From contig NC_087253.1 in NCBI RefSeq assembly GCF_037042905.1, positions 17,028,001 to 17,092,000 of the forward strand: 64,000 nt of DNA, in the 5' to 3' direction. The stretch is from Lytechinus pictus. Its lineage: Eukaryota; Echinodermata; Echinoidea; Temnopleuroida; Toxopneustidae. The position numbers were made by a program, and so were the translations under genes. Shown piece after piece: positions 1 through 10,962 of this stretch. The notes below the pieces were generated by a model, which made no database searches, was not told where the DNA came from, and saw nothing but the letters and a program-made list of their open reading frames with translations. Numbering within the stretch: position 1 is the first letter of the stretch; each line of letters begins with the position of its first letter.

Positions 1-966
1 TTTAGACCTAGAATCTCAGCATTCTACACATCTATCAGCGAGCACGAAGCGCGAGCTTAAACTATTTGATATTCCGATCTGAAAAAAAGAGTCAATTTCA
101 GCTATATATTTCAAGCACTTTGTAGGAAAATTGTGAGGTGGATATGGATCATTAGATTAATATCTTATTTATTAATGCCTAATGAGGGCGAGAAATCTGA
201 TGATATTATGGCCTGAAAACTGGACATTTCAAGCACTTTAGTAATTATGAATAGAATGCATCAGTTAAAATATTTAATGCGAGCGCAAATCGCGAGCCAA
301 AATCTTTGATAAACTCTCACGAAAATCAATATTGAGACATACATAAATCGCCAATCAAAATGCGAGTAGCGCTATCTGCTACGTTTTGACAATCAGACTT
401 GAAAAGGGATATTTTTCAAAACTAAATGAAATACACAAATATAACAGGTTCTGAATAAATCGAATTTTGCAAGCGCTCAGTGCGAGTAGAAAATGTCAAT
501 ATTCAGACCATAAAGCTGTCTCTTTTACCGATCACTTTTTGAAAAATCAGTTTGTAAATCACACAAAATAATGAAAGTTCAATTTCAGAGGTGAAATGTA
601 TATTGACTTCCGAACATGATATTTAAGCTCCATATTGAAAAATCATCTAACAGGCAATGCGAGCGCGAAGTGTGAGCGAACATTTTATGTAGTGACATGA
701 AAGATTCTTTTTATTTTCCAAGTCTTCCCCTCATCTTATTTTATTCACTCTGGAAAACTTGACAAGCAAAAAAAACAAAGGTTTTCACTCAAAATATAAG
801 GTCATTTAGTCCAAAATACATGTATTATTTCGAATGTGAATGGTGCATTTTTCTCCATCATAAAAGACCAAAAATAGTAGGGGGGACATTTGATATTGTG
901 TCCCCCCTACTATTTTTGGTAGGGGGGACACGTCCCCCCTGTCCCCCCTGGGATTTCCGCCCATGC
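1..966. mobile_element. terminal part of a hAT-type non-autonomous element
   Basis: AT-rich, non-coding sequence. A short motif of the form AATGCGAGCGCGAAGCGCGAG recurs at about 36-56, 276-298 and 655-679. The same motif occurs in reverse complement at 32630-32653 and 32734-32757, inside a proven insertion, so the two stretches are related. The right edge (about 880-966) is rich in G and C runs and ends near GGATTTCCGCCCATG, like the ends of the hAT-like elements at 31691 and 32073. The left end lies outside the window. No coding potential was seen. Class is inferred from this similarity only. Confidence 0.45.
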
Positions 967-1039
967 AGGTCGGGAACGAAGCGTCGTTGTCCTACAGTGC
1001 GATGTTCGCACAACCGTAACGATCCTTTGTCCAACACAA

Positions 1040-1128
1040 TTTCATAAGCAATTGCTTAGGCAGTGCAAGCAAAAGGTTTCAGCACAAGCAAAAGCTTGTG
1101 CATACGAATTTAAGCAATTGCTTGAACT
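1040..1128. repeat. AAGCAATTGCTT-rich flank split by the LTR element (left part)
   Basis: The palindrome AAGCAATTGCTT occurs near 1047 and 1112, with several AGCAAAAG or CAAGCAAAA words between. The sequence just right of the LTR element (6838-6910) has the same vocabulary, including AAGCAATTGCTT near 6889. The retrotransposon therefore seems to have landed inside an older small repeat. No clean target-site duplication could be read. Confidence 0.4.
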
Positions 1129-1305
1129 TGCGCCAATATGTTATTATGTTTGATGTGTATTGTGAAATGTCGCCCTCTGCGAGGGATGATGTCTTATCGG
1201 CCCTTACGATGGCCGCGCACGATAAATGAGGTTTGCCCTAATGTTGGTGTAATAAAATTGTTATTACTGTAACTGGTTTCCCATCTCCTTTATTACTTAA
1301 TGTCG
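1129..1305 (+). repeat. 5' LTR, 177 bp
   Basis: It begins TGCGCCAATATG and ends AATGTCG, directly against the primer-binding site. The copy at 5910-6041/6793-6837 matches it at all but one position I could find. It is very short for an LTR and lacks the usual CA end. Boundaries come from where the two copies stop matching. Confidence 0.8.
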
Positions 1306-1328
1306 TGGTGACAGCTGGGATTTGAACC
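1306..1328 (+). other. primer-binding site, tRNA(Leu)-like
   Basis: The site starts TGGTGACAGCTGGGAT with no spacer after the LTR and runs on through TTTGAACC. Its complement reads as a T-arm (GGTTCAAATCC) followed by an acceptor end and CCA, as expected for a tRNA 3' end. It resembles the common animal leucine-tRNA primer site but lacks two bases in the acceptor part. The match runs about 23 bases. Naming leucine is inference. Confidence 0.7.
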
Positions 1329-1456
1329 TTGCCTGCTCCGCACCCCGATGGGATTCATGCTATCCCGAGCAACCAGTTGGTCGGCAAAAATGTGTCGTGA
1401 TAGGTGTAACGATTTTTTATTACCTCAGTGCCGTAGTCCCACACACAGTCCTTTGT

Positions 1457-3955
1457 ATGGCTGTTCCCTCACCGAGGTCAAGACCTCGCCCCCAGGCCCG
1501 AGAGCGAGGCCGCCCTAGTCAAGTTGGTTCTTGTACTTCTCTGTCAGACTTTTCTAACTTTTCTAGTCATGCAATTAGTAAATCAAGTAATTACACAATT
1601 AGTAAATCAAGAAATTACACAGTAAATCAAGAAATCAGACACATTAGTACACGTACAATTAGTAGATTTAATTGTGTGGAAGATGTTGAACCTGTCGGTG
1701 ACAGGTCCGGTCATAATGGCCGTGATTGTGGTAATGAGAATAAACCAGACGGTGATTATGAAGTGGAGAATGAACTAGAAGATGATTATGGTGATGAGAA
1801 TGAACCAGAATCGGAAGTTGATTATGAGGTTGAGAATGAATCAGAAGATGATTATGAGAATGATCCAGAAGATGATTATCATGAGTATGGTGATGAGAAT
1901 GAACAAAAACAAGATGGATATGAGAAGAATGATTATGAGGTTGATAATGAACCAGAAGATGATTATGAGAATGACCAAGAAGATGGTTATGTTGATGAGA
2001 ATGAACCAGAAGATTATGACAGTTTTCATTGTGGTCAAGTTAGCTATAAGTTGGATGATTCCAGACGAAAGTCATGCCAAGATCTACATTGCCAATCATA
2101 TCCTCAGAATCAGATTAGAGTTTTACACGTACACTTAACTAGCCATAAGCTTGCCGATCATCGAGCCGTGTCTGATGATCATGAGTCGAGAGACAATGAT
2201 ATCAGTATTAGGTCTAGTAAAGAGATGTATGATAGATCTGCCTATTATGACACTAATTATGACCACAAGTGTGATGCCCTGTGTGTTGTACCTTGCTGTC
2301 GGTATACGTCGAGTCCTGAACATATCCAGGCTACCGATAGTTATAGCATGACACCTACATCGATTCAGACTAGTCCTAGGCCCGCCTTAGTTCATCATAG
2401 GCCTAACGTTAACCAAGTTGTGTGCCCACTTTGTCTTAATGCTAGTCGGCATTGTTACCGCCACCATATTGGTGACTGTCCATTCTTGCCCGACCATGAA
2501 AGGCGCATGATTACTCGAGCTCGCAAGGCCGCTAGCATTCTCGGCTACACCAATTTCCAGACTTGTAGTGATACCTGCGATGAGTTGATTGTCGATCATG
2601 ACCCTGGTTATGATCATGTTCAAGGCTGTATTCCTTCTGAAGATGTTGACTGTTCATCATATGCTGTGGATCGTTCCTCTGTAGATCCTAAGTTACATCT
2701 TGGTTGCTTTGATGACTCGAAGTCAGAGTCAGCGATTCATGGAGACCCTCACTGGTGCAATGGACAATCATCAGAGTCAGATGAGGTCCAAGGTCCTCAC
2801 AGTACGCCACATAGGTCTGTGGCTAGTTCATTCATTGTGCCTAATCAGGCCCCCGCGACTCCCTTTGTGGAACTGTTCCATGGTGATCAGTGTGTCCGTG
2901 TGAGCATTGTCAGTGGGTCTACGGAGAATTTGATTTTACATTCTACGGTTCAAGATCTTGGGGCTGTAATAACCGCCACTTCCCGATCAGTTCAACCTAC
3001 TGACAATTCCTCCCCTCTTGCGATTGTAGGTGAGACCTGTCTCACATTCACAAGGGACAGCAGACAGTTTCTCTTCGAAGGATTAGTGGTAGAGTCTTTG
3101 GATGTTGCTGTACAGGCTGGAATTCCATTCATGGAATTACATGATGTATTTATCCGACCGGCTAAGCGTGTAGTATCATTTGGTGATGGACCATCGTATC
3201 CGTACGGTCCTTCGGCTATCCCGCTATCCGATGCGCTTGCTGCAGGCTTACCTGATTCGGCTTCCGATGGCGTTGTCCGATCGTACCTTGTTTCAACTCC
3301 GGACTCCCGTAATCGTGAACGAGCCCATCCTGCCGTTGCAGACCAGTCATCCACGAGTGAAGTCCTTGGAGACATGGAACCTTCTGTTAACTCAGACAGA
3401 CATCCTATAGCCACAGAGCCCATCAGTGAGCGTATAACACCTCAACAGCCATCGGCTCCTGATCATGAATCTTTACACCATAGTAACTGTGCAGTCCATG
3501 ACTCCTCATCTGATATTGTTTCTGCATCTCAACCAGATCGTAGTCAGTCATTGGATCACGCATTGCATGATAACAGTAGGTGCTACCTGAATGCCCTTCC
3601 TCTTTCGACTTCTGGGGTCAAGGTTTCTTGTGTTCCTCTCATGCACAACATCACCGTCGCCGAGCATCATCATATGGCTCCTCATCCTTGTATCCTACGG
3701 ATCGATGACCATCCTGGTCGACCCCCGGATTCTCCTGGAGATGTCCCCGGTGATGCTTCAGGTCCTACCAGTGATCCCCGGTGCTGCAAGATGTTGGATC
3801 CTCAGTTCAGGTGGCCAGACACCATTGTGCCCTTCACTTCTGCCCTCATGATGACTTCACAAAGTCGGCCATGTCACCCCGTTGGAGGACACATTGGTCT
3901 CCCCCCAGGTCGTCCTCCGGATATTGACTATAAATCACGCAGGACCCCTTACTAG
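1457..3955 (+). CDS. Gag-like polyprotein with degenerate retropepsin domain
   Basis: The frame is open from 1322, but that codon is TTG. The first in-frame ATG is at 1457, giving 832 residues. Residues about 95-195 are an acidic tract of repeated short D/E/Y/N-rich units (DYE, EDDYEN, DENEPED types). Near residue 325 there is a Cys/His cluster (CPLC, then CYRHHIGDC) that could bind zinc. Residues about 475-590 resemble a retropepsin. The hydrophobic flap-side strand and the 'AGIPFMELHDVFIRPAKR' type segment are present, but the active-site Asp-Thr-Gly position reads SGSTEN, so the protease is probably inactive. The last 200 residues are Ser/Pro/Asp-rich with no recognised domain. A complete frame this long with near-identical LTRs suggests youth or selection. 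A pol-like product is absent. Confidence 0.7.
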   Translation: MAVPSPRSRPRPQARERGRPSQVGSCTSLSDFSNFSSHAISKSSNYTISKSRNYTVNQEIRHISTRTISRFNCVEDVEPVGDRSGHNGRDCGNENKPDGDYEVENELEDDYGDENEPESEVDYEVENESEDDYENDPEDDYHEYGDENEQKQDGYEKNDYEVDNEPEDDYENDQEDGYVDENEPEDYDSFHCGQVSYKLDDSRRKSCQDLHCQSYPQNQIRVLHVHLTSHKLADHRAVSDDHESRDNDISIRSSKEMYDRSAYYDTNYDHKCDALCVVPCCRYTSSPEHIQATDSYSMTPTSIQTSPRPALVHHRPNVNQVVCPLCLNASRHCYRHHIGDCPFLPDHERRMITRARKAASILGYTNFQTCSDTCDELIVDHDPGYDHVQGCIPSEDVDCSSYAVDRSSVDPKLHLGCFDDSKSESAIHGDPHWCNGQSSESDEVQGPHSTPHRSVASSFIVPNQAPATPFVELFHGDQCVRVSIVSGSTENLILHSTVQDLGAVITATSRSVQPTDNSSPLAIVGETCLTFTRDSRQFLFEGLVVESLDVAVQAGIPFMELHDVFIRPAKRVVSFGDGPSYPYGPSAIPLSDALAAGLPDSASDGVVRSYLVSTPDSRNRERAHPAVADQSSTSEVLGDMEPSVNSDRHPIATEPISERITPQQPSAPDHESLHHSNCAVHDSSSDIVSASQPDRSQSLDHALHDNSRCYLNALPLSTSGVKVSCVPLMHNITVAEHHHMAPHPCILRIDDHPGRPPDSPGDVPGDASGPTSDPRCCKMLDPQFRWPDTIVPFTSALMMTSQSRPCHPVGGHIGLPPGRPPDIDYKSRRTPY

Positions 3956-5909
3956 ATTGCCGACTGATATGACCCTTCTTCACGAGACCCTTTCAGGAAC
4001 GTCGATGGGCAAAGACTTTGTTTTAATGTTCCATCGCATTCTGTGAGTGACACCTATCTATGGACTTTGATACAGAGGACTCATTCATGACAGTATATGA
4101 ACTGGTATTTTGATGCTCATCATACTGATATGGACAGTAATCACAGTATACTCCAGACTCCTCTGTTTTCTTCTTTTTCTGTTACACCCTTGTCTCTTTG
4201 CCTTTTTTTTGTGATGTGATTTGTGCATGTTTTTGATTCAGTATATTTTTAGCCTTTGCTGATATTTGTATATATATAATGTACCAGTGGACCATATTAT
4301 CATTGTTTTGATATTGCTAAATAAATTGTATCCCTTTGGTTATATTGGGTACCATACAGTTTTTTAGGTGTCAGATTGTTTCCTTTTACATATAATTTTT
4401 ATGACTAAAAGTTATTGATTACATGTTTATTTTGGTAATTACCATCTTAGTGATGAGTGGTAATCCGATATTTATAATTACTTTTCGTTTTTAAATTACA
4501 TGTATTCATGTCATACTGGTTTTTATTAAATGTTGAGATATTATAATCAGGATGTATAGTGTGAGCCTGAATGCCCTGTTTTATCAGCTATTTTAGGTTA
4601 GTAATCTTTTGGCACTTCATGAATACATCTTTTACTTTCCATAGTTTATGGTAGTCCAGTAATCTGCTTTTAGTTTGTCATGTTTTGTTGGTTTGCCTTT
4701 AGACATTGCGCATTTCATAGCTGAGCTGTGGTGGCTGGATAGTGCCCATTGAACCTACACCTATTTTTTTACTACTGGATCAATTTGTACACGTTCATGT
4801 TTTTCTACTTTATCTATCCCAGTTTTTATTTGCTTTATGTGACCCTTTGCCTATTTGTTTTGCATTTTGTTTAGTGTTTGCTATTGATACTTTTGTGCAA
4901 AGACTGTCTTTTGCTTAGCAAGACTTGTGGGCCTCCATATCCTGACATGTTCTTACAGTTGGAAAATGTATCATTGGATTGTTTATGTGCTTACTATGAT
5001 AGGATTGTTTGTCTTCAGTATGCAAGGCAGTGATGTTATTTATTTGCATTTATATTTTGCATAAATCACAACAAAAATGTAAGTTGCATTTTACATTTTT
5101 CAGTATTTGCACATTTATGTATCTATTGTTGCATGGGCTCAAAAGTGTCCACAATGATTGTACTTATGAATGTATTGCGTATTGCTATGCCCTTTTAGTT
5201 TTATAGCATATGCAGTGTCCACAGTGATTGTGTTTATGGATGTATTTTATTTAGTAATGCCTTTTTTTAGCTTTTATCCTAAGTCATGCTTTAACTGTTT
5301 GTTTTATAGTGTGTGTTGACAATATTGATGTTGCTACATGAATTTGACTGTTTTACAGGTTTTTAGCTTTTTAGCATACATAGGGATGTTTTCACGGCTA
5401 TTAGAGTTTTCCCCCTTTTTGGTTGGCTTGATATACATTAGGTCATGTTGATTGACTATTAAATTTTGGTGTGTGTTTTGCCTACAGATTGAAGGGTAGA
5501 TGAGATGTTGGTTATTTATTTATTTATTTATTTATTTTGTGTGTTTTGCCTACAGATAGAAGGGTAGATAAGATCTTGGTTATTTATCTATTCACGCATG
5601 TTGTACATGGTGTATAATGGTAAAAGGTACATTTTGCCTTTTACTTAGTTTTATGTAGTAACCATGGTAATGGCCAATACTTTGTATTGATACTGATCTG
5701 TTAACTTACTTTGATTAATATGTGATACCTTCCTTGCAGGTCTACCGGTATGTTTTCCGGAATCCATGGTTTGACGAGATAACTACAGATATAGTTTTGT
5801 TTTACCTTTTTAAAGAGTGAATTGATTTTTTTGTTTAGAAAGTAATTGTCCCCCAAGCCATTTGGTTTGAGGTTGACTTAATTCAAATGGAAAGATACAG
5901 AAAAGTGGT
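3956..5909 (+). other. non-coding 3' part of the LTR element
   Basis: This is T-rich sequence without an ORF above about 65 codons. Two near repeats around a (TTTA)n run (5515-5540) share the phrase TGTGTTTTGCCTACAGAT. A purine-rich stretch (about 5888-5906) just before the LTR is the likely polypurine tract. In a complete Gypsy-type element this interval would hold pol, and no pol remnant is visible. Confidence 0.55.
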
Positions 5910-6837
5910 TGCGCCAATATGTTATTATGTTTGATGTGTATTGTGAAATGTCGCCCTCTGCGAGGGATGATGTCTTATCGGCCCTTACGATGGCCGCGCA
6001 CGATAAATGAGGTTTGCCCTAATGTTGGTGTAATAAAATTGTCAGAAGCGGATCTAGAGGGGGGGTTGGGGGGGTTGCAACCCCCCCCAAAAAAAAAAAT
6101 CCGGGGACCATTTTTTTAAATCTTATCTTTTTTTTTAAACTTGTAATTTTATTTTATTCTATTTCTATGTATTTATTTCATTTATTATTATTATTATTAT
6201 TATTATAATTTCTTTTTGGGGGAGGGGGGGGGTTGGGCGAACAAATGTCACAGAGTCCCTTGCCCCCCCCCCCCCCCCCATCAGCTTTTTTGAGGACACG
6301 GGCCACCGCCGAAGTGACAAGCTAGGCCAGCGTTGCCGATTCTCATCCCCAAAATCCCCACATTAAAAAAAAAAACGAATTTGGGGATTTTCTGTCAAAA
6401 TTTGGCAACTTTGGGGATATTTTAAGTGTCGTTTGGGTGGGGATTTTGTGAAAGTATTAGGCTAACAGTGCTTATTCCAAGGTCCCCAATTCTTTGTATC
6501 TGTGTTGTTAACTGGCCTTACATTGCAGGAAAATGCAACTTAATTTTACAAATTTTCATGGGGGTTAATTTGGCAACGACCTCTATACCAAAAAGAGTGG
6601 TGTTTTAGATGCAAGAAAACGCCATTTTCACACACAGATTTTCAAAAAGTTTCCCTACTGTGGGAGGGTGGACACCCCCCTCCCACACCCTCCCCCCTCG
6701 CTCGCTCCGCTCGCTTGGACTCGGTCGCTACGCTCCCTCGCATACCACCCCAACCCCCCCCCTTTATAAAAAGCTGGATCCGCCCCTGATTGTTATTACT
6801 GTAACTGGTTTTCCATCTCCTTTATTACTTAATGTCG
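5910..6837 (+). repeat. 3' LTR, interrupted by a TIR element
   Basis: LTR sequence occupies 5910-6041 and resumes at 6793 through 6837. The 748 bp between plus one copy of the 3-bp duplication TTG are an insertion. With the insert and one duplication copy set aside, the length is 177 bp, equal to the 5' LTR. Confidence 0.8.
6042..6789. mobile_element. 748-bp TIR element, copy 1
   Basis: The left end is TCAGAAGCGGATCTAGAG and the right end, read in complement, is TCAGGGGCGGATCCAGC. G/C runs follow at both ends. TTG is duplicated on each side (6039-6041 and 6790-6792), and the uninterrupted LTR at 1129-1305 gives the empty site. The interior is AT-rich with an (ATT)n run near 6184-6206 and no transposase. 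A 3-bp duplication fits PIF/Harbinger or CACTA-like elements, but the ends do not match a family I can name. A second copy lies at 13865-15118. Confidence 0.8.
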
Positions 6838-6960
6838 TTGCCCTTTTGCTTGACCAGCTCTTGCTTTTGCTTAAAGCATTTGCTTATAAGCAATTGCTTG
6901 TCTTTATGCATACGGCCCACTGTCTTGGTTGGGTATTGGGGGGGGGGCTATATAGGCAGT

Positions 6961-8300
6961 GCTTGCTTTTATTAGCAACCACGCGCATGCTGAGAAGCCC
7001 GTTCAAATTACTGAACCAGGTTGGCCAGAAAATACTATTCAAACAATCAAGGATTTGTGATGAGCCGCCTTTCAAGATCTCATTCAAATTTGCTGAAAGC
7101 AGCGCTAATCCATTATGCGTCAAATTTTATAACCACAAAACGACAAAATTATAGGCGTAAATATTCATATCTGAATGACACGCGCCTCTAAACCCAAGAT
7201 AACAACAACAACATGCAGTTGCAGTGCTCACAGGTACGTTTCTTGGGCAACTATATTAAGGTCCCATAAAATCTAGCATTGACAAATTACTGCTCTCCCG
7301 GCAATGGGACTGAACAGATCCAGTAGTAATCCCTCACTATGCCCATATGAAAAAAAATTGCTGAGATATGCACCGTTGATTTTATATGAATATTTTTCCA
7401 ACCATTACGTCATTGCCGGATGCGCCCTTCTTGGGCGTTGTCCATTAAGCTGATCACGCTAGCCAGCGGCGACTGCACGTACGTACGTGCATACTGTACG
7501 TGGCGCCTTGCTTGGAAATTTCCACTGTTATTGTGCACGCCATTCCTACAGAAATCAGTGTCTGCAAGACGGTGTCTTTTTCTACTGAAGTCTTTATGAC
7601 GCAAAGGTAGACTTAGTTGTATGTGCCTGCAGACTTCGCCAAAGCCTAAATATCATATAGACTCTGAATTGCAGCTTTATCGTGGTAAGTAACGCTATTA
7701 CTTAATATTAGTCTCTCATTGCTTCCGAATCTGGCTCTGTACGTAGTAGGGCCATATGATCTGATTATACAGGAGCAGAAGAATTTAACCACTTTCTCCT
7801 TGAGTAATATTGATTATTTTTGTACCATGGGCAAGAGTAAATGTTACCCTTTTATATTGGTCATTTCTTTTGAATCAGAATGAAATATTTTGATAAATAA
7901 GTGAATTTTTTACCTGAAAAGATGCATCAAACAGAATTTTCTTCCTCTGTTTTCACTTGCAAATTGTGCAACATTTTGCGTTTAGGCACCAACATTATTT
8001 ATATCATCAGAAAGCTCAAACTCTATACTTTCTTACAATGTCACTCTTGATATGTGGTATCTTTTAGATGGGTCAGCAGCCAGTTATTTCCATCAAGATG
8101 CAAAACGAGATTTCTGAAATTTCTGAGTAACATAAATTCCAGATCGGAATTTCCGATCGTTTTTTTGTGCATAAAATGTCACATTATGAAAAAGAAATCA
8201 CATCCATATTTACAAAAAAATGTTTGAAATTCAGATTTATCGTACCTTAGACCGCAGTTACCGGTAATTCCTTTCAAATGATGATCGAAACATCATCATC
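6961..8300. other. non-coding interval
   Basis: Short ORFs only, and none resembles a known protein. The stretch 7160-7650 is of mixed base composition with a tandem ACGT run near 7478-7488. I see no repeat ends or RNA gene. Confidence 0.3.
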
Positions 8301-8309
8301 TTCGATCCT

Positions 8310-8567
8310 TTAGTTGGTCAACGTAAGTTGCCATCTTGGATGACGTCATCATTTACCAGTCTCTACATATCGCGATTTGTGCCGCTGCTTTGCGTTTGTA
8401 CACGTAGATGTGCTTGCGTTCGGAACTTGTCGCTCGCATTGATTGGCCAAGATATCGAAAATTTAATCGGAAAGCCTTGATAAAAGCACAACTCGTTGAC
8501 GGCTGCCATATTTTCGTCTTCGGCAGAAAATTAAAAAATAAGGAATAACCCAGGGAATAACTCATCG
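8310..8567 (+). promoter_or_regulatory. candidate promoter and 5' exon
   Basis: GCCATCTTGGATGACGTCAT (near 8331-8350) combines a YY1-like GCCATCTTG with a full CRE-type TGACGTCA. A second YY1-like GCTGCCATATT lies near 8500. A good splice donor, ATCG|GTAAGG, follows at 8568. Together these resemble a TATA-less animal promoter with a non-coding first exon. No downstream coding exon was found, so this is speculative. Confidence 0.25.
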
Positions 8568-8940
8568 GTAAGGTATATTTTCGATATTTTATAGATTTTA
8601 CATCGTATCAATAGAAAGATAAGAGTCTAAAGAAAATACTGGGACTTCGTTCAAGATAATATGATGTCATTTAGAATCTAAAAGAAATGAAAAATCTGTC
8701 CAGACAAAACCCACCCTCCGAATTGTCTGGCCATATTACACATGCAGGCTTGCACTAACACATTACCGTCTGTAAATGGGAATTATAGTAAAATGTCAGA
8801 TATTGTTGAATAAATCCCCAGAAACGACGGTTATTCCTGTCTATCCTCTCCCATACCATTTTAGTGCCTGCCTGAGTGGCCAGAAACTGCTTCTGAACAT
8901 TAAATCTGTAAGATCCAAGATTCTGGCAAGCTAGGTTGTC

Positions 8941-9115
8941 TTACCTACCAACCATTCCGATTTTGGCGGAGTTATACCGATTATTTTATTTTAACCGAAA
9001 TTCCGAATTTTAAAACCGAAATTCCGATTTTGGGGTTAATCGATATAGTGTTGAAATTATTGAAACGGCTGTATTATGCGACTAACGGATGCACGGCTGT
9101 AAGATGCGACCATAG
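8941..9115 (+). repeat. dispersed repeat, copy A (ATTCCGATTTTGGCGG family)
   Basis: This matches 18776-18955 in the same orientation over about 170 bp, including CCAACCATTCCGATTTTGGC, several ATTCCG words and ATATAGTGTTGAAATTATTG. It is non-coding. The element boundaries are not defined. Confidence 0.6.
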
Positions 9116-10523
9116 AGATGTATACTAATTTCGCTAGAGTGCGGAGCCGCCATAGGCGCGCGTACTTAACGTCTGTGATTGCGCGGAGCATGGTCGGCCA
9201 TTGCATGCTCGATAGGTCTAGATTCGCAAAAGTACCCGGATGTACCCATAGCTCGTACCTTGTAACGCTGTGGAAAGGGATGCTGTCTCTGGCTTTTATT
9301 TTGAAGAAAAAAATCCAACCTAATTACAATTGAAAATATGAATGACAAATTGCATCTCAATAAATTATTATTGTGATTACATGGGGATTATGCTATTAAT
9401 TTGTCTTTTTAACTGGATTCTCGGGATGAAATTCTCTATACAGTGTATTTACCTGCCACATGCCTATCATAGATAATAATAAAATAACAATATTGATAAT
9501 ATGACATAAATAAGTAGAAAAAATAAAACATACAACATTAAAAGTAAATTTTGACAATCATTTCAAAAGACAGTGAATTAGCCCATCTTCTCTGGACTTC
9601 CCTATCTTTGGATTTAATGATACATCATCCTTTGGCACATTCCTTCGTCCACATGATTCCGTGTTCTCATGACCAATTTGTTTATGATGGATATAATTTT
9701 TTAATTTTGATTCATTTCAACTGTATTCGTTTCACTTCAATTCATTTTTTTTTTTCATTTTCATTCAAACATAATACAAAGTAATATAAATGGGGTATAG
9801 GCCCTACAATTTTACAGATGAACATTCTTATCTCGTGAAAAAAAACCAGTAGGCCTATAAAATTGAGCATAAATGGCCAACTACATGTAACTTGCATTAA
9901 TTTGTATGAAGTATATATTAGTTTTTTTTAATGTACAATAATTTGTATAAGTGTTATGCTCTTCGATTACTATTTTATCAGCAAGTATAGCGTATTTAAA
10001 GGGCATCTTATTAATTTTACATCATGGTGAGACTCCCGTTACACCATCAATGGTAAAACTATATTGGGTTTTCAGTGCACTTGTTAATTTTTTTTCTCAT
10101 AATAGGAAAATTATATTCCCTAAATCTGCGGGCCTATATCGCACCAAAAAATGAAATATTGATTTGGAAAATCATCTAGAATGTCTTTTTATTGTTAAAA
10201 AATGTTTGCTTTTAATAAACTTCTCTTTAAGATAGGATCGGTTTTATTTTATTCGCTGTTTAGGGGGTGGGGTGTAATTAAAGTGGCATACATGTACGCA
10301 CCCAAGAAAATTCACAATGAAAATAAAAGTATACAAGTACAGGGGGCTCGACTGGACCCCTCCCTGACAGGTATCACTTTAGGTTAAATTAGGATCACTC
10401 AACAGCCGACAATAATTGTAATATCTTATTCCAAGTATTTGTCAGTTTTACAATAGGCCTATTATTGCTTATGTTTGGTTTTTGTACTCACAATTTTGCA
10501 AAACTTTTTTATTTTAAGTTTTA
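9116..10523. other. AT-rich non-coding interval
   Basis: No ORF with recognisable similarity, only scattered T and A runs. No structured repeat was seen apart from the one that follows. Confidence 0.3.
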
Positions 10524-10625
10524 TTAAGTTTGCAATAGATGTATCTCTTTCAGGATATTTGAAAACATATATATATATATATATATTCAAATATCCTGAA
10601 AGAGATACATCTATTGCAAACTTAA
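10524..10625. repeat. perfect 39-bp inverted repeat around (AT)n
   Basis: Arms 10524-10562 and 10587-10625 are exact reverse complements. They are separated by 24 bases that are mostly AT dinucleotides, and a further (AT)n run follows (10626-10648). The DNA or an RNA copy could form a long hairpin or cruciform. There is no coding content, and the small size suggests a foldback-type insertion or a microsatellite-mediated inversion. Confidence 0.85.
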
Positions 10626-10962
10626 TATATATATATATATATATATCTATATCAATTGCTTTTATACACTCAGTTGTAGTAATAATATTCCTTGCAGTAG
10701 GCCTATAGTACAAATTAAAATTATATCCCACTCCCGCTCTGTTTTTTCTCCTCTCCTCCTTCTTCCTAGCTCTCCTTATTATTCGATCCTTGATTTGTTC
10801 ACATAATAATTATCCAATCAAAGGATCATAAATACCAGCGATATGTCAACAGTGTATTTCAGCCGATCAGCATCATTACTTTAGCCGGGGGGGAGGGGGA
10901 TCAAGTCTAGATTTTCCAGAAAATCAAAGTGTAACTCTTTTATGTTGCGTTAAACACGCATT

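Larger units (their letters stand above)
1129..6837 (+). mobile_element. LTR retrotransposon without pol (Gag/protease ORF only)
   Basis: Two direct repeats of 177 bp bound this element: 1129-1305 and 5910-6041 joined to 6793-6837. Between them are a primer-binding site that abuts the first LTR and a single long ORF. About 1.95 kb of AT-rich non-coding DNA follows, then a purine-rich stretch before the second LTR. No reverse transcriptase, RNase H or integrase motif was seen in any frame. By reading, the two LTRs differ at one position (near 1280), which implies a recent insertion. The 3' LTR was later split by a 748-bp DNA element. The Gypsy/Ty3-like assignment rests on the protease-like domain and the primer type. 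The element would need proteins supplied in trans. Confidence 0.8.

Noticed and set aside
1782-2138. Met/Ile-rich ORF overlapping the Gag-like gene
   Set aside because: Shadow frame of the acidic repeat region of the real ORF.
10462-10731. Overlapping ORFs on both strands with Tyr/Ile runs
   Set aside because: They are translations of the perfect inverted repeat and its AT dinucleotide tracts.
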